NCBI GenBank assembly: GCA_947468985.1
Contig: CANINJ010000135.1
Coordinates: forward strand, 1 to 5,700
Length of the DNA: 5,700 nucleotides
Direction: 5' to 3'
DNA from: Bacteroidota bacterium
GTDB taxonomy: Bacteria > Bacteroidota > Bacteroidia > Flavobacteriales > Flavobacteriaceae
Part shown: positions 1-5,700 of the stretch, piece by piece
Numbering within the stretch: position 1 is the stretch's first letter
Layout: each line of letters opens with the position of its first letter
The notes under the pieces: model-generated
Seen by the model: only the letters and a program-made list of their open reading frames with translations
What the model was told of the DNA's origin: nothing
Databases searched by the model: none
Made by a program: the position numbers and the translations under genes

Positions 1-597
1 AATGAAAATTCCATAGAAGGCAATGCTTTTATTGGGTTTAAAACCAAAAAAGGTAGTGCTAAAATAGCATCTTCCTACTTTCATATTTCTAATTATATTG
101 TTGGAAAACCAAGTTTAAATTTGATTCCTATGACAATTGGAGCAAATGGGGTTAAAATATATTCTGCGCTTGATTACGCTTCAATTTTCAACGTTAGTTT
201 AGTTACAGAATTCAATTTTTCGAAGCTACTAAAATGGAATTCTCAATTGGTTTACAGTCGTGGAAAAGATATTGAAAATGTGAATTTGCCATTCATTAGT
301 CCGTTTAGTTATTTATCTTCTTTTGTGTTTAGTAAAGGCGTGTTTTCTGCAGAATTTTCTGTTCAGGGAAATGCAAATCAAGATAAATTTAGTGCAATTT
401 ATGGGGAAGATAAAACGCCAGATTACGCAATTTTAAATAGTATTTTTGGATACAAATTACTTTTTGGTAAAAGTAAAATAACAATGAAATTAGGTATTGA
501 AAACATTCTTGACACTTATTATTCAACCTATTCCGATTGGAATAATTTTCCTAGGCAAGGAAGAAATATTTTTGTTAATCTAAATTATAGTTTGTAA
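1..597 (+). CDS. TonB-dependent outer-membrane receptor, C-terminal part (5' end outside window)
   Basis: The reading frame is open from base 1 to a TAA at 595-597, giving 198 residues with no start inside the window. An ATG or TTG near 121-132 would cut through barrel strands and is not credible. What is visible is the end of an outer-membrane beta-barrel: alternating polar and hydrophobic strands, a strand-turn-strand passage ending in SNYIVGKP (about residues 30-37), and the family's typical ending. That ending is an N-I-L-D-x-Y-Y segment (about residues 168-174), then FPRQGRN and a last strand, VNLNYSL, with an aromatic residue near the C-terminus. Such receptors import siderophores, cobalamin, metals or glycans across the outer membrane using TonB-ExbBD energy. 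The PRQGRN ending resembles the metal or cobalamin type more than SusC, but the plug domain is missing, so the substrate is unknown. It converges with the minus-strand genes on a shared hairpin. Confidence 0.88.
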   Translation, partial: NENSIEGNAFIGFKTKKGSAKIASSYFHISNYIVGKPSLNLIPMTIGANGVKIYSALDYASIFNVSLVTEFNFSKLLKWNSQLVYSRGKDIENVNLPFISPFSYLSSFVFSKGVFSAEFSVQGNANQDKFSAIYGEDKTPDYAILNSIFGYKLLFGKSKITMKLGIENILDTYYSTYSDWNNFPRQGRNIFVNLNYSL

Positions 598-610
598 ATA
601 AATTTCTATT

Positions 611-639
611 AAAAAGGGAACTCATTGAGTTCCCTTTTT
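611..639. terminator. Bidirectional intrinsic terminator between convergent genes
   Basis: This is a near-perfect inverted repeat. The left arm AAAAAGGGAACTC (611-623) pairs with GAGTTCCCTTTTT (627-639) around a 3-nt loop, ATT. The core GGGAACTC/GAGTTCCC is the most G+C-rich stretch nearby, and it is flanked by A5 on one side and T5 on the other. Read from either strand it therefore gives a stem followed by a U-tract. It starts 13 bases after the receptor stop codon and lies 2 bases beyond the stop of the minus-strand gene, so it can end both converging transcripts. Confidence 0.9.
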
Positions 640-641
640 AA

Positions 642-1895
642 TTATTTTCCTTCAAATCGTGATTTTAAATCAGCGGATATCTTTTCATAAGAATCAGCAT
701 ATTGCTTATCATCATAACTCAAACGCAACGATTTGAAATCGGTCAAATATTTATTCGCTTTATCAAATTCATTCGTCATTATTGTAGCAAAAATTAAATT
801 CTTCAAAATTGCTGTTCCTACTTTTTCGTCAATTCGAGCTTTACTGTCATCATAGTTAACTTCTGTCATCGTTTTTTCCCAAATTGCGATTGCATTTGCA
901 ATGTCTTTTACTGCATCTTCTTGGTGTTCTGTGTAGTTTTTATAACCCGAAATTGCAAAATCTCTCGCTTTTTCAACATCATCATATTCTCCTTTTTTGT
1001 TTTTCACAGAATACAAAATAGCATAACGATTTACCTTAACATAGCCATATTGGTCGTTCAAGTAGTTATTGATATTTGACATTATTGTTTCTATTTCTTG
1101 TCTTTCAATATAAATTCGAGTCGGTTTTGAACTCGTAGTTTTTATTTGAAATTCACTTGTTCCTTGAAAAATCCCCGAAGATAGATTTTTACCATCAACA
1201 CTCACTTGTAACATTGTTGGATGTCTGAATTTTGTTACAAATTGAGTCTGCTTGGTATAAAATTTTTCCTTGGTTTGTGGATTGTAATTCTCAACATTTA
1301 CAAGAGTAGCGACAGGTTCAACATATTCAAAACCTTTAAAATCAATTTTAATTTGAATACCATCTGTTCCATCACCAAAACCATTTAACTTTATATAGGA
1401 TTTTGCCAAAGTCTCCGGATTGTAAATAATCACATCACCAACATTTATTGACTCAACTCTTGGTGGTTGTGGTGCATAATAATAAGGCTTTTCAGGAATT
1501 CGCAATACGGGTTTTTTATCAATCAAAGCAAGTCTTTCCAACGTGCTCATTTTGTTAAACTGGTCCGATTCTAATTTGAAAATATCTTTGGCCTCAGCTA
1601 CTTTTTTAGCATATTCCACTAATGTAACATCCGTATAATTTTTCTCCGCAGCTTTTATTACGTTTGGAAAGTCAATTAAGTCTTTTTGATATTTTTCTTC
1701 AGCAATTTTTCTGAAGGAGCTATCGTCTTTTAGATAAGGCGTTGTTACTGTAACATTGTAATTTTTTACACTTGCCGGCAATGTTTTTTTAGGAAAAAGA
1801 GTTTGTGTGAACGACACACTACTATTTTGAATATTTTGTGCGTTTACCAATCCAAAACTTAAAAAAAATGCTGTTATTAGGATATTTTTTTTCAT
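642..1895 (-). CDS. Exported protein of unknown function with a helical, TPR-like C-terminus (417 aa)
   Basis: I do not recognise the family. The N-terminus MKKNILITAF...GLVNAQ is a clear signal peptide: two lysines, a hydrophobic core to about residue 17, and likely cleavage after A19. The mature protein would be periplasmic or surface-associated. Residues about 60-125 are helical and charged. A proline/tyrosine-rich linker (about 132-146, PEKPYYYAPQPP) leads into a beta-rich middle (about 147-265). This contains a G-D-G-T-D-G turn (174-179), then an alternating strand. From about 305 to 415 the sequence is amphipathic helices with A/Y/L spacing like TPR units (inference, no exact repeat seen). 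There are no catalytic motifs and no lipobox. The start is set by the signal peptide and the A-rich leader AAAATAAA before the ATG; there is no Shine-Dalgarno. It follows the 505-aa gene by 11 bp, so the two are probably cotranscribed and may work together. It is the last gene before the terminator. Confidence 0.85.
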   Translation of the reverse strand: MKKNILITAFFLSFGLVNAQNIQNSSVSFTQTLFPKKTLPASVKNYNVTVTTPYLKDDSSFRKIAEEKYQKDLIDFPNVIKAAEKNYTDVTLVEYAKKVAEAKDIFKLESDQFNKMSTLERLALIDKKPVLRIPEKPYYYAPQPPRVESINVGDVIIYNPETLAKSYIKLNGFGDGTDGIQIKIDFKGFEYVEPVATLVNVENYNPQTKEKFYTKQTQFVTKFRHPTMLQVSVDGKNLSSGIFQGTSEFQIKTTSSKPTRIYIERQEIETIMSNINNYLNDQYGYVKVNRYAILYSVKNKKGEYDDVEKARDFAISGYKNYTEHQEDAVKDIANAIAIWEKTMTEVNYDDSKARIDEKVGTAILKNLIFATIMTNEFDKANKYLTDFKSLRLSYDDKQYADSYEKISADLKSRFEGK

Positions 1896-1906
1896 TTTAT
1901 TTTGAA

Positions 1907-3424
1907 TTAAAAAGTTAAATAACCAAATTTCTCATTGCTTCCAGATTTAGCTCTAACAATATATTTGCCATCTGTAATTTTTACCAAAACCGTAGTGTCT
2001 AAATCAAAATTTTCTTCAAACCCATAATTGTATCTGTATTTTAATTCCAATCCTGTTTCAGGGATTAATGTGCTTGATACTAAATTTCCATTGGCATCAT
2101 AAGTGTCAAAACCTGTAAAACGATCGTCCATCACATAGCGATCAATTTTTGTTTTTTGAGTGTCATTATACAAAATAATAAGTTGGTTATTATTTAATAT
2201 TGGTAAATAAGAAAGGAACGTACCATTGTCATTTGTGGTATTTGGCTCGTCGTATTTTATTTCTTTTTTCCATTCTAATTTCCCAGTTTCATTGTCTAAT
2301 TTCCCAAAAACAAAGGCTGTATTAGAATAGAAATTGTCTTTTTCAAAATTGTAACTACCTGGAGCTCCTGGAACTGGCGGTTTGTTTTTTTGTTGTAAAA
2401 ACATTTTATCAGCAAACAACCATGTTTTCAACCCGTCAAAAGTAAAATCTTTTAAGTTTAAACCTGGAATTTCTCCTGTTTCATTTGCTTCAATGTATCT
2501 TTTTTCGCCTTTTCCATTGAATCGTGCTGCATAAATTCCTGCTGCTGGAAGTCCTCCTCCGTACATTTGAACTCCTTTTGAACCAATTCTGGTGTACAAT
2601 CCGTGGATATAAAAATCATCGCCTTCAAAATGCCCTTGGTATTGATAAATCTGAAAATCGTTTTCAAATTTTAAGCTGGTTTCTTGCATTGAAGCTGCAT
2701 TTCCATCCCAAAAATAAACCGTTTTGAAAGGTTTCATTTTTGCCAAATCAATTTCCTTAACAACAAATACAGTTCCTTGATTCGAAACATATAATTTTGG
2801 ATCCGATTGTGTTTTGTTTAAATATTGAGATTCAAAAGCAATTTCTTTAAGTACTTTAAAGTCTTTGTCTATAAGTGTTACATTGATTTTTTCATTCAAT
2901 TTTTTATCGAAAGAAAATTGTTTTACAACCGCATAAAACAATTTATTTGGAGATTGAGAAATGTAATACGTTGAATTTCTAGTTGGCATTGAAGTTATCA
3001 AAGCCGGTTTCGTTCTTTCATTGGTTTCCAAATTCACACGTTGCCAATACAATTCACGTTCCTTAGTTTTGGAATTATATTCATCTAGAAAAATGATATT
3101 ATTTGTTCCTTTTTCTTGAAACATTTCCAAATGCGTCTGCATTGCAAGTCCCATAACTGGTTGTCCCACACTAAAATCATTTGTTTTGTCTTTGTTCAAA
3201 TTACTTAAAGAATAGGAATTTGACGTCACAGTTCTATTGAATATTTTATCGTTATAAATAGAATTCGTTTGATACAATTTTGCATCAACAGTATAATTGA
3301 TTTTTGCTTCAGTTTCTTTCAATGAAGGAGAAGCTGTTCCCCATGTAAAAGTTTGTGCACTGATTTTTGTAATTGATAAGCAAACGATTGCAAATGCAAT
3401 AATTTTTGTTGTTTTGAGGGTCAT
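1907..3424 (-). CDS. Exported all-beta protein of unknown function, possibly propeller-like (505 aa)
   Basis: I do not recognise the family. Residues 1-23 form a signal peptide (K4 and K7, a hydrophobic run IIAFAIVCLSI, and cleavage expected after the A of SAQ). C15 lies inside the hydrophobic run and is not a lipobox. The rest has strand after strand with short polar turns. Several stretches share the pattern hydrophobic strand, D/N-rich turn with G or K, hydrophobic strand: about 110-133, 181-197 (VTLIDKDFKVLKEIAF), 297-311, 371-389 (FGKLDNETGKLEWKKEI) and 439-454. The 371-389 stretch looks like a blade of a PQQ/WD-type beta-propeller; the comparison is by eye. A glycine patch (Y288-GGGLPAAG-I298) and a proline/glycine loop (349-357) stand out. 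No catalytic motif is evident. It begins 22 bp after lysS and is followed after 11 bp by another exported protein, which suggests one transcript. Confidence 0.85.
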   Translation of the reverse strand: MTLKTTKIIAFAIVCLSITKISAQTFTWGTASPSLKETEAKINYTVDAKLYQTNSIYNDKIFNRTVTSNSYSLSNLNKDKTNDFSVGQPVMGLAMQTHLEMFQEKGTNNIIFLDEYNSKTKERELYWQRVNLETNERTKPALITSMPTRNSTYYISQSPNKLFYAVVKQFSFDKKLNEKINVTLIDKDFKVLKEIAFESQYLNKTQSDPKLYVSNQGTVFVVKEIDLAKMKPFKTVYFWDGNAASMQETSLKFENDFQIYQYQGHFEGDDFYIHGLYTRIGSKGVQMYGGGLPAAGIYAARFNGKGEKRYIEANETGEIPGLNLKDFTFDGLKTWLFADKMFLQQKNKPPVPGAPGSYNFEKDNFYSNTAFVFGKLDNETGKLEWKKEIKYDEPNTTNDNGTFLSYLPILNNNQLIILYNDTQKTKIDRYVMDDRFTGFDTYDANGNLVSSTLIPETGLELKYRYNYGFEENFDLDTTVLVKITDGKYIVRAKSGSNEKFGYLTF

Positions 3425-3446
3425 TTAAATTTGTTTAATTGTTTAT

Positions 3447-5153
3447 TTATGTTAATTCTACTATTTTACTATCGCCAACTAAAGACACTTTTACCAATCC
3501 GTGTTTTGACAAACCTTTCATCGCAGCATCCCATTTTTTGCCACTCAAATCTGATTTTATTTTCAAAACCCCCAAATCCATTTTGTTATCATTGGATTTC
3601 AATAAGTCGATAATTAATTTTTCTTCGCCTAATAATTCAATTTGAACTTGTTTTTTCTCAGGACGCATTTGTGGAAAAAATAACACTTCTTGAATAGAAG
3701 AATTATTGGTCAAAAACATCATCAATCGATCCATTCCAATTCCCAATCCAGAAGTTGGCGGCATTCCATATTCTAAAGCACGAAGAAAATCTTCATCAAT
3801 GAATTCGGTTGCTTCATCATCGCCTTTTTCGGCTAATTTCAATTGATGTTCAAAACGTTCTCGCTGGTCAATTGGGTCATTCAATTCAGAATAGGCATTC
3901 GCAACTTCCTTACCGCAAACCATTAATTCAAACCGCTCGGTTAATTCAGCATTGTCACGGTGCGATTTGCACAAAGGCGACATTTCCTTAGGATAATCAG
4001 TAATAAAAGTAGGCTGAATATAATTTCCTTCGCATTTAGCGCCAAAAATCTCATCAATCAATTTTCCTTTACCCATTGTGGCATCCACATCAATTCCCAT
4101 TCCTCTAGCGGCATCAAATAATTCTGTTTCTGATTTTCCAGAAATATCGAAACCTGTAAAATGCTTAATAGAATCGGTCATTGTAACTCTTGCGTAAGGC
4201 GCTTTAAAGTTCACTTGATGTTCGCCAAAAGTAGCTTCCGAAGTTCCATTTACAGCAACAGCGCAATGTTCCAATAAATTTTCGGTGAATTTCATCATCC
4301 AATTGTAGTCTTTATAAGCTACATATATTTCCATAGCCGTAAATTCAGGATTGTGCGTTCGATCCATTCCTTCATTTCTGAAGTTTTTCGAAAACTCATA
4401 AACCCCTTCAAAACCGCCAACAATTAATCTTTTCAAATACAATTCATTCGCAATTCTCATATACAATGGAATGTCTAACGAATTGTGATGCGTCATAAAC
4501 GGACGAGCCGCAGCACCACCTGGAATAGGTTGCAAAACCGGTGTTTCTACTTCCAAATAACCTTGATCATTGAAGAAAGAACGCATCGCATTGAACAATT
4601 TTGTTCTTTTTACAAACGTTTCTTTCACGTGGTCATTCACTGTCAAATCCACATAACGACGGCGGTATCTTTGCTCAGGATCTGCAAAAGCATCGTGCGT
4701 TTTCCCGTCAGCATCCGTTTTTACAACGGGAAGCGGTTTCAAGGCTTTTGCCAAAACTGTCAATCCATAAACATGTACCGAAATTTCGCCCACTTGTGTT
4801 TTGAAAACCGTTCCGCGAATCCCAATAAAATCGCCAATGTCAAGCAGTTTTTTGAAAACTACATTGTACATTGTTTTTTCCTCGTCGGTAGAAATATCGT
4901 CTCTTGAAACATATATTTGAATACGCCCTTCAGAATCCTTAAGTTCAGCAAATGATGCCTTTCCCATAATTCTCTTCCCCATCAAACGACCCGCTAAAAC
5001 CACTTCCTTACCTTCAAATTTTTCGAAATCGGCTAAGATTTCGCTTGAAAAAGCGGTGGTTACAAATTCATTTGCAGGATAAGGGTCAATTCCCAAATTG
5101 CGTAATTCTTGAAGTGCTTCTCTACGAAGGATTTCTTGCTCGGATAATGCCAT
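3447..5153 (-). CDS. lysS: Lysine--tRNA ligase, class II, with C-terminal extension
   Basis: This cytoplasmic enzyme activates lysine with ATP and attaches it to tRNA-Lys. The order of domains is that of bacterial class II LysRS. An N-terminal helix (about 1-25) precedes an anticodon-binding OB fold (about 50-135, including GRLMGKRIMGKASFAEL). Motif 1 lies around 190-206 (ends EVETPVLQP). Motif 2 lies around 252-275 (FSKNFRNEGMDRTHNPEFT, R259 and E261). Motif 3 lies around 468-483 (SGLGIGMDRLMMFLTN, R476 as the ATP-binding arginine). IQPTFITDYPKEMSPL (379-394) and the GKEVANAYSELNDP strand (414-427) are typical of LysRS. All key residues are present and the frame is intact. It is 568 residues against about 505 for the E. 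coli enzyme; the excess is mostly a tail of about 70 residues after the FFPQMRPE ending. The start is an ATG with leader TATAATACA, about 20 bases downstream of a good promoter. Confidence 0.98.
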   Translation of the reverse strand: MALSEQEILRREALQELRNLGIDPYPANEFVTTAFSSEILADFEKFEGKEVVLAGRLMGKRIMGKASFAELKDSEGRIQIYVSRDDISTDEEKTMYNVVFKKLLDIGDFIGIRGTVFKTQVGEISVHVYGLTVLAKALKPLPVVKTDADGKTHDAFADPEQRYRRRYVDLTVNDHVKETFVKRTKLFNAMRSFFNDQGYLEVETPVLQPIPGGAAARPFMTHHNSLDIPLYMRIANELYLKRLIVGGFEGVYEFSKNFRNEGMDRTHNPEFTAMEIYVAYKDYNWMMKFTENLLEHCAVAVNGTSEATFGEHQVNFKAPYARVTMTDSIKHFTGFDISGKSETELFDAARGMGIDVDATMGKGKLIDEIFGAKCEGNYIQPTFITDYPKEMSPLCKSHRDNAELTERFELMVCGKEVANAYSELNDPIDQRERFEHQLKLAEKGDDEATEFIDEDFLRALEYGMPPTSGLGIGMDRLMMFLTNNSSIQEVLFFPQMRPEKKQVQIELLGEEKLIIDLLKSNDNKMDLGVLKIKSDLSGKKWDAAMKGLSKHGLVKVSLVGDSKIVELT

Positions 5154-5173
5154 TGTATTATATATTAAGATTG

Positions 5174-5203
5174 CAAATATAGTTAAATTTGAAAATGTGG
5201 CAA
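5174..5203 (-). promoter_or_regulatory. lysS promoter, Bacteroidota sigma-ABfr type
   Basis: On the minus strand the sequence reads TTG (5203-5201), a 19-bp spacer, then TATATTTG (5181-5174). This is an exact match to the TAnnTTTG -7 box with a -33 TTG at the usual spacing for Bacteroides and Flavobacterium. Transcription would start roughly 5-8 bases downstream, near 5166-5169, leaving a leader of about 13-16 nt. That is too short for a riboswitch or T-box, so no such control of lysS is expected here. The promoter probably serves all three minus-strand genes. Confidence 0.8.
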
Positions 5204-5220
5204 TTTGAAAATTTGAAAAT
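5187..5220. repeat. Three direct copies of ATTTGAAAAT
   Basis: The 10-mer ATTTGAAAAT occurs exactly at 5187-5196, 5203-5212 and 5211-5220, the last two overlapping by two bases. A partial copy (AATTTGA) follows at 5222-5228. The first copy lies in the spacer of the lysS promoter and the second touches its TTG element. From general memory, similar AATTTGAAAAT-rich strings are common between genes in Flavobacterium genomes, so this may be part of a dispersed intergenic repeat rather than a local operator. Confidence 0.65.
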
Positions 5221-5229
5221 TAATTTGAC

Positions 5230-5270
5230 TTTCCATTTAAAGTTATTTCGTAAATAACTTTGTAACTTTG
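5230..5270 (+). promoter_or_regulatory. Probable lipB promoter with tandem -7 boxes
   Basis: Two exact, adjacent copies of TAACTTTG (5255-5262 and 5263-5270) each match the Bacteroidota -7 consensus TAnnTTTG. For the first copy a one-mismatch -33 element, TTTC (5230-5233), lies 21 bp upstream. The exact TTTG at 5224-5227 is 27 bp away, which is too far. The second copy has no visible -33 element. Start sites would fall about 8 bases apart, near 5268 and 5276, giving a leader of only about 12-20 nt before lipB. Confidence 0.6.
5239..5261. promoter_or_regulatory. Inverted repeat upstream of lipB, candidate operator
   Basis: Perfect 10-bp arms, AAAGTTATTT (5239-5248) and AAATAACTTT (5252-5261), flank a 3-bp centre CGT. 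The right arm overlaps seven of the eight bases of the first TAACTTTG box. There is no T-tract, and it sits before a gene rather than after one, so it looks more like a binding site for a dimeric regulator than a terminator. The regulator is unknown. The dyad itself is seen directly; its role is inferred. Confidence 0.5.
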
Positions 5271-5287
5271 CACCACAAATAAATGTA

Positions 5288-5700
5288 ATGAACAAAAACA
5301 TTCAATTTCAAGATCTCGGTTTAAAAGATTACAAAGCCACATGGGAATTTCAGGAGGAATTGTTCAAGGGAATTGTGGATTTGAAAATCAAGAATAGGAG
5401 AGAGGAAACCGATTTGGAGACCCCAAATTATTTTTTATTTGTTGAACATCCGCACGTTTATACTTTAGGAAAAAGCGGCTCGTTAGAAAACTTGCTATTA
5501 TCCGAAAAACAATTGGAAGCCAAAGGAGCTTCATTCTACAAAATCAATCGTGGTGGCGATATTACGTATCACGGACCAGGTCAAATTGTGGGTTATCCCA
5601 TTTTAGACTTAGATAATTTTTTTACAGACATTCATAAATATTTGCGCTATCTAGAAGAAGCAATAATCCTGTCTTTAGCCGAATATAATATAATAGGTGC
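5288..5700 (+). CDS. lipB: Octanoyltransferase LipB, N-terminal part (3' end outside window)
   Basis: LipB moves an octanoyl group from acyl carrier protein to the target lysine of lipoyl domains (E2 subunits, GcvH). LipA then inserts sulfur to make lipoate. The 137 codons present (of roughly 210-240 usual) start at ATG 5288 and stay open to the window end. The family signature RGGDITYHGPGQ (residues 88-99) is unmistakable, against RGGQVTYHGPGQ in E. coli. VEHPHVYTLGKSG (52-64) matches the conserved E-H-x-x-V-x-T-x-G strand. The catalytic Lys and Cys lie beyond the window and cannot be checked. Between the first helix and the VEHP strand is a charged stretch (about 31-46, KIKNRREETDLE) longer than in E. 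coli. The start is the first ATG in frame and there is no Shine-Dalgarno. The gene diverges from lysS across 134 bp and has its own promoter-like boxes. Confidence 0.96.
   Translation, partial: MNKNIQFQDLGLKDYKATWEFQEELFKGIVDLKIKNRREETDLETPNYFLFVEHPHVYTLGKSGSLENLLLSEKQLEAKGASFYKINRGGDITYHGPGQIVGYPILDLDNFFTDIHKYLRYLEEAIILSLAEYNIIG

Noticed and set aside
121..132. TTG or ATG as the start of a short 158-aa protein
   Set aside because: The same frame is open back to base 1 and the upstream residues continue the beta-barrel pattern, so this is an internal position of a truncated-by-window receptor gene.
2458..2727. Short open frames on both strands within the 505-aa gene (2458-2667 minus, 2524-2727 plus)
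   Set aside because: They overlap a long intact coding frame with a signal peptide, have no leader or promoter of their own, and resemble nothing.
3425..3446. Independent promoter or terminator between lysS and the 505-aa gene
   Set aside because: On the minus strand no TAnnTTTG box occurs in the gap or in the last 50 or so bases of lysS, and no hairpin with a T-tract is present.
3431..3645. Small plus-strand frames across the lysS 3' end
   Set aside because: They are antisense to the conserved LysS tail and the short gap. Their composition is what the reverse strand of AT-rich coding DNA gives.
4485..4907. 140-codon open frame on the plus strand
   Set aside because: It lies wholly antisense to conserved lysS codons. 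Its translation is low-complexity and rich in His, Cys and Phe, with no domain and no promoter, so it is a shadow of lysS.
5154..5173. Riboswitch or T-box leader for lysS
   Set aside because: The promoter -7 box ends at 5174, leaving a leader of about 15 nt, which is too short for either. T-boxes are also not typical of Bacteroidota.
5224..5227. TTTG as the -33 element of the lipB promoter
   Set aside because: It is 27 bp from the first TAACTTTG and 35 bp from the second, outside the usual spacing of about 17-23 bp.

Overview
The window looks like a chromosomal segment of a Flavobacteriaceae bacterium (Bacteroidota), most likely Flavobacterium or a close relative. The grounds are: A+T-rich DNA with AT-rich codon use; A-rich gene leaders with no Shine-Dalgarno sequence; a promoter of the Bacteroidota type (TTG, 19-bp spacer, TATATTTG); signal peptides ending in NAQ or SAQ; and a long form of lysyl-tRNA synthetase with a C-terminal extension. 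The species cannot be named from this.

Layout. Positions 1-597 (+) hold the last 198 codons of a TonB-dependent outer-membrane receptor. A strong, nearly symmetrical hairpin at 611-639 follows and can end transcription from both sides. On the minus strand, three genes lie head to tail and run toward that hairpin: lysS (5153-3447), a 505-residue secreted protein (3424-1907) and a 417-residue secreted protein (1895-642). The gaps are only 22 and 11 bp. No promoter or terminator is visible in them, so the three are probably one transcription unit driven by the promoter upstream of lysS. A 134-bp divergent intergenic region (5154-5287) separates lysS from the plus-strand gene lipB, which runs off the window end after 137 codons. 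That region holds the lysS promoter, three copies of a 10-mer (ATTTGAAAAT), a 10-bp-arm inverted repeat, and a tandem pair of TAACTTTG boxes just ahead of lipB.

Functions. LysS charges tRNA-Lys. LipB starts protein lipoylation by octanoylating a lysine of lipoyl domains. The receptor imports an unknown substrate using TonB energy. The two exported proteins in the lysS unit are not recognised. The larger looks all-beta and possibly propeller-like; the smaller has a beta-rich middle and a helical, TPR-like C-terminus. Most of the window is ordinary core genome. I see no mobile element, CRISPR array, RNA gene or defence system. The points most worth a second look are the pair of unknown exported proteins downstream of lysS, the winged-helix-like tail of LysS, and the compact regulatory architecture between lysS and lipB.
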